DNA of 6,600 nt from the NCBI GenBank assembly GCA_947177345.1, contig CAMWUB010000081.1:1-6600 (forward strand). The letters run 5' to 3'. Source of the stretch: an uncultured Ruminococcus sp. (GTDB lineage: Bacteria > Bacillota > Clostridia > Oscillospirales > Ruminococcaceae). The position numbers were made by a program, and so were the translations under genes. A model generated the notes under the pieces. The model saw only the letters and a list, made by a program, of their open reading frames with translations. It was not told the origin of the DNA and searched no databases. How positions within the stretch are numbered: position 1 is the first letter of the stretch; each line of letters begins with the position of its first letter. Below, piece after piece: positions 5,586 through 6,600 of the stretch.

Positions 5586-6600
5586 ATGTACAGCTATAAT
5601 GACACTTTTTCCAAGAAAAATGTAGTTATTTATGCAAGAGTTTCCACAGAACACGAAGCACAGCTGTCCGCACTCGAAAATCAGCTTGACTGGTATAAGC
5701 CACTTCTTGCTATGCACCCTGAATGGACTTTTATCCGTTCTTATGTGGACGAAGGTATAACAGGAACATCAGCACAGAAACGTCCGCAGTTCATGAAAAT
5801 GTTAGCTGATGCCGAAAAAGGTGAATTTCAGCTTATACTTACAAGGGAAGTTTCAAGATTTGCCCGAAATACCGTTGATACATTACAGTATACAAGGCAA
5901 CTGAAAGCTATGGGAGTTGAAGTTTACTTCATTAACGACAATATCAGGACTTTTGACGGTGACGGAGAACTCAGACTTACAATTATGGCAACGCTCGCAC
6001 AGGACGAAAGCCGTAAAACTTCAATCCGTGTGAAAAGTGGTCAGCAGACTTCTATGGAAAACGGCACATTTTACGGTAACGGAAATATACTCGGTTACGA
6101 CCGAAAAGGTAAAGACCTTGTTATAAATCCCGAACAGGCTCGGACGGTACGAAAAATTTACGACTGGTATCTTGACGGAATGGGTGTAAGACAGATACAG
6201 TTCAGACTTGAACAAGAGGGTATTCTTACTTCAATGGGCAAAAAACGTTGGTACGAATCAAATATCAGTAAAATTCTGCGTAATCCATTCTATGCAGGAA
6301 TTATTGAGTATCACAAGCAGTTCACTCCCGACTATCTCGAACAGAAAAAAATAAATAACTTCGGTGAAATAGAACGTCTGAGGGTACGTGGCAGACACGA
6401 ACCCATTATTAGTGAGGAAGAATTTAACAAAGTACAGGAAATTATGGAAAGCAGAAGAATAAAAAATCCGAATAACAAGACAGGTCACAAAGAAATCGGA
6501 AAAAAACCTGTTTCTGACGTATGGTGCAGACTGCTTGTATGTTCGTGTGATTGTACGTTCAATCGGAAAGTATGGCATAATTCTTCAAATGGTGTACAGT
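5586..6600 (+). CDS. Large serine recombinase (site-specific integrase), C-terminus beyond the window
   Basis: The frame is open for 338 codons to the right edge. Residues 12-155 form the resolvase-type catalytic domain: VVIYARVSTE holds the nucleophile Ser20, and LILTREVSRFARN (83-95) and MATLAQDESRKTSIRV (134-149) carry the conserved arginines and the start of the long helix. Residues about 165-290 form the Recombinase DNA-binding domain (GNILGYDRKG, then ILRNPFYAGII). The zinc-ribbon starts near residue 314; VCSCDCTFNRKVWH (318-331) resembles the usual C-x-CG-x-x-F-x-x-K-x-W with D in place of G. Family members are usually 500 or more residues, so a coiled coil and further domain should follow. 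It would catalyse integration and excision. The start is fixed by AAGGAGG seven nt upstream. The attachment site is not in the window and is expected beyond the right edge. Confidence 0.93.
   Translation, partial: MYSYNDTFSKKNVVIYARVSTEHEAQLSALENQLDWYKPLLAMHPEWTFIRSYVDEGITGTSAQKRPQFMKMLADAEKGEFQLILTREVSRFARNTVDTLQYTRQLKAMGVEVYFINDNIRTFDGDGELRLTIMATLAQDESRKTSIRVKSGQQTSMENGTFYGNGNILGYDRKGKDLVINPEQARTVRKIYDWYLDGMGVRQIQFRLEQEGILTSMGKKRWYESNISKILRNPFYAGIIEYHKQFTPDYLEQKKINNFGEIERLRVRGRHEPIISEEEFNKVQEIMESRRIKNPNNKTGHKEIGKKPVSDVWCRLLVCSCDCTFNRKVWHNSSNGVQ

Noticed and set aside
6021..6578. Minus-strand open frames under the serine recombinase
   Set aside because: The plus strand encodes the recombinase throughout; the antisense products have no recognisable features.
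1..6600. CRISPR array, tRNA or rRNA genes, insertion sequence ends
   Set aside because: I saw no regularly spaced repeats, no cloverleaf-like sequence or CCA end, and no transposase or terminal inverted repeats.

Overview
The window looks like part of an integrative mobilizable element (IME), or a closely related mobile island, from a low-to-medium GC Gram-positive bacterium. The best guess is a gut-type Clostridia (Ruminococcaceae/Lachnospiraceae) host. The reasons are strong AGGAGG-type ribosome binding sites, near-consensus sigma-A promoters (TTGACA/TATAAT), AT-rich codon use, and a gene set (DUF3987 protein, MobV relaxase, small SHOCT-like protein, large serine recombinase) that is common on such elements in that group. 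The host assignment is inference; no host marker gene is present.

Layout, left to right. Positions 1-1458 (minus strand) hold the first 486 residues of a single-chain restriction-modification enzyme of the Type IIG/MmeI-like kind, with an N-terminal nuclease-like motif followed by an adenine-methylase SAM motif; it runs off the left edge. Its own promoter lies in the 57-nt gap behind an XRE-family repressor-like gene (1516-2217, minus). From the XRE gene the element diverges. A compact two-way promoter (2251-2303), whose two -35 boxes overlap each other, drives the XRE gene leftward and a DUF3987 helicase/primase-like gene (2408-3871) rightward. A 9-bp motif repeated in inverted orientation on both sides of the rightward -10 is a probable operator for the XRE protein.

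Between the DUF3987 gene and the relaxase is a 262-nt non-coding stretch (3872-4133) full of inverted repeats, including an 18-bp-arm hairpin whose three imperfect positions are all G.T/G.U wobbles on the plus strand. Its place directly upstream of a MobV relaxase gene (4134-5321) makes it the best oriT candidate, although a structured leader RNA is also possible. A 54-aa SHOCT-like protein (5366-5530) follows, missed by simple length-limited ORF calling. A large serine recombinase (5586 to the right edge, 338 codons visible) comes last, with its own promoter overlapping the end of the small gene.

Working model (inference): the recombinase integrates and excises the element. The MobV relaxase nicks oriT so that a helper conjugation system can transfer the DNA. 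The DUF3987 protein probably helps replicate or process the excised DNA. The XRE protein switches the rightward module. The Type IIG enzyme is defence or stabilisation cargo. No coupling protein or type IV secretion gene is visible, so within this window the element appears mobilizable rather than self-transmissible. Nothing here is clearly a new system; the most unusual signals are the wobble-biased hairpin and the pairing of an XRE regulator with an unassigned C-terminal domain with a Type IIG enzyme.
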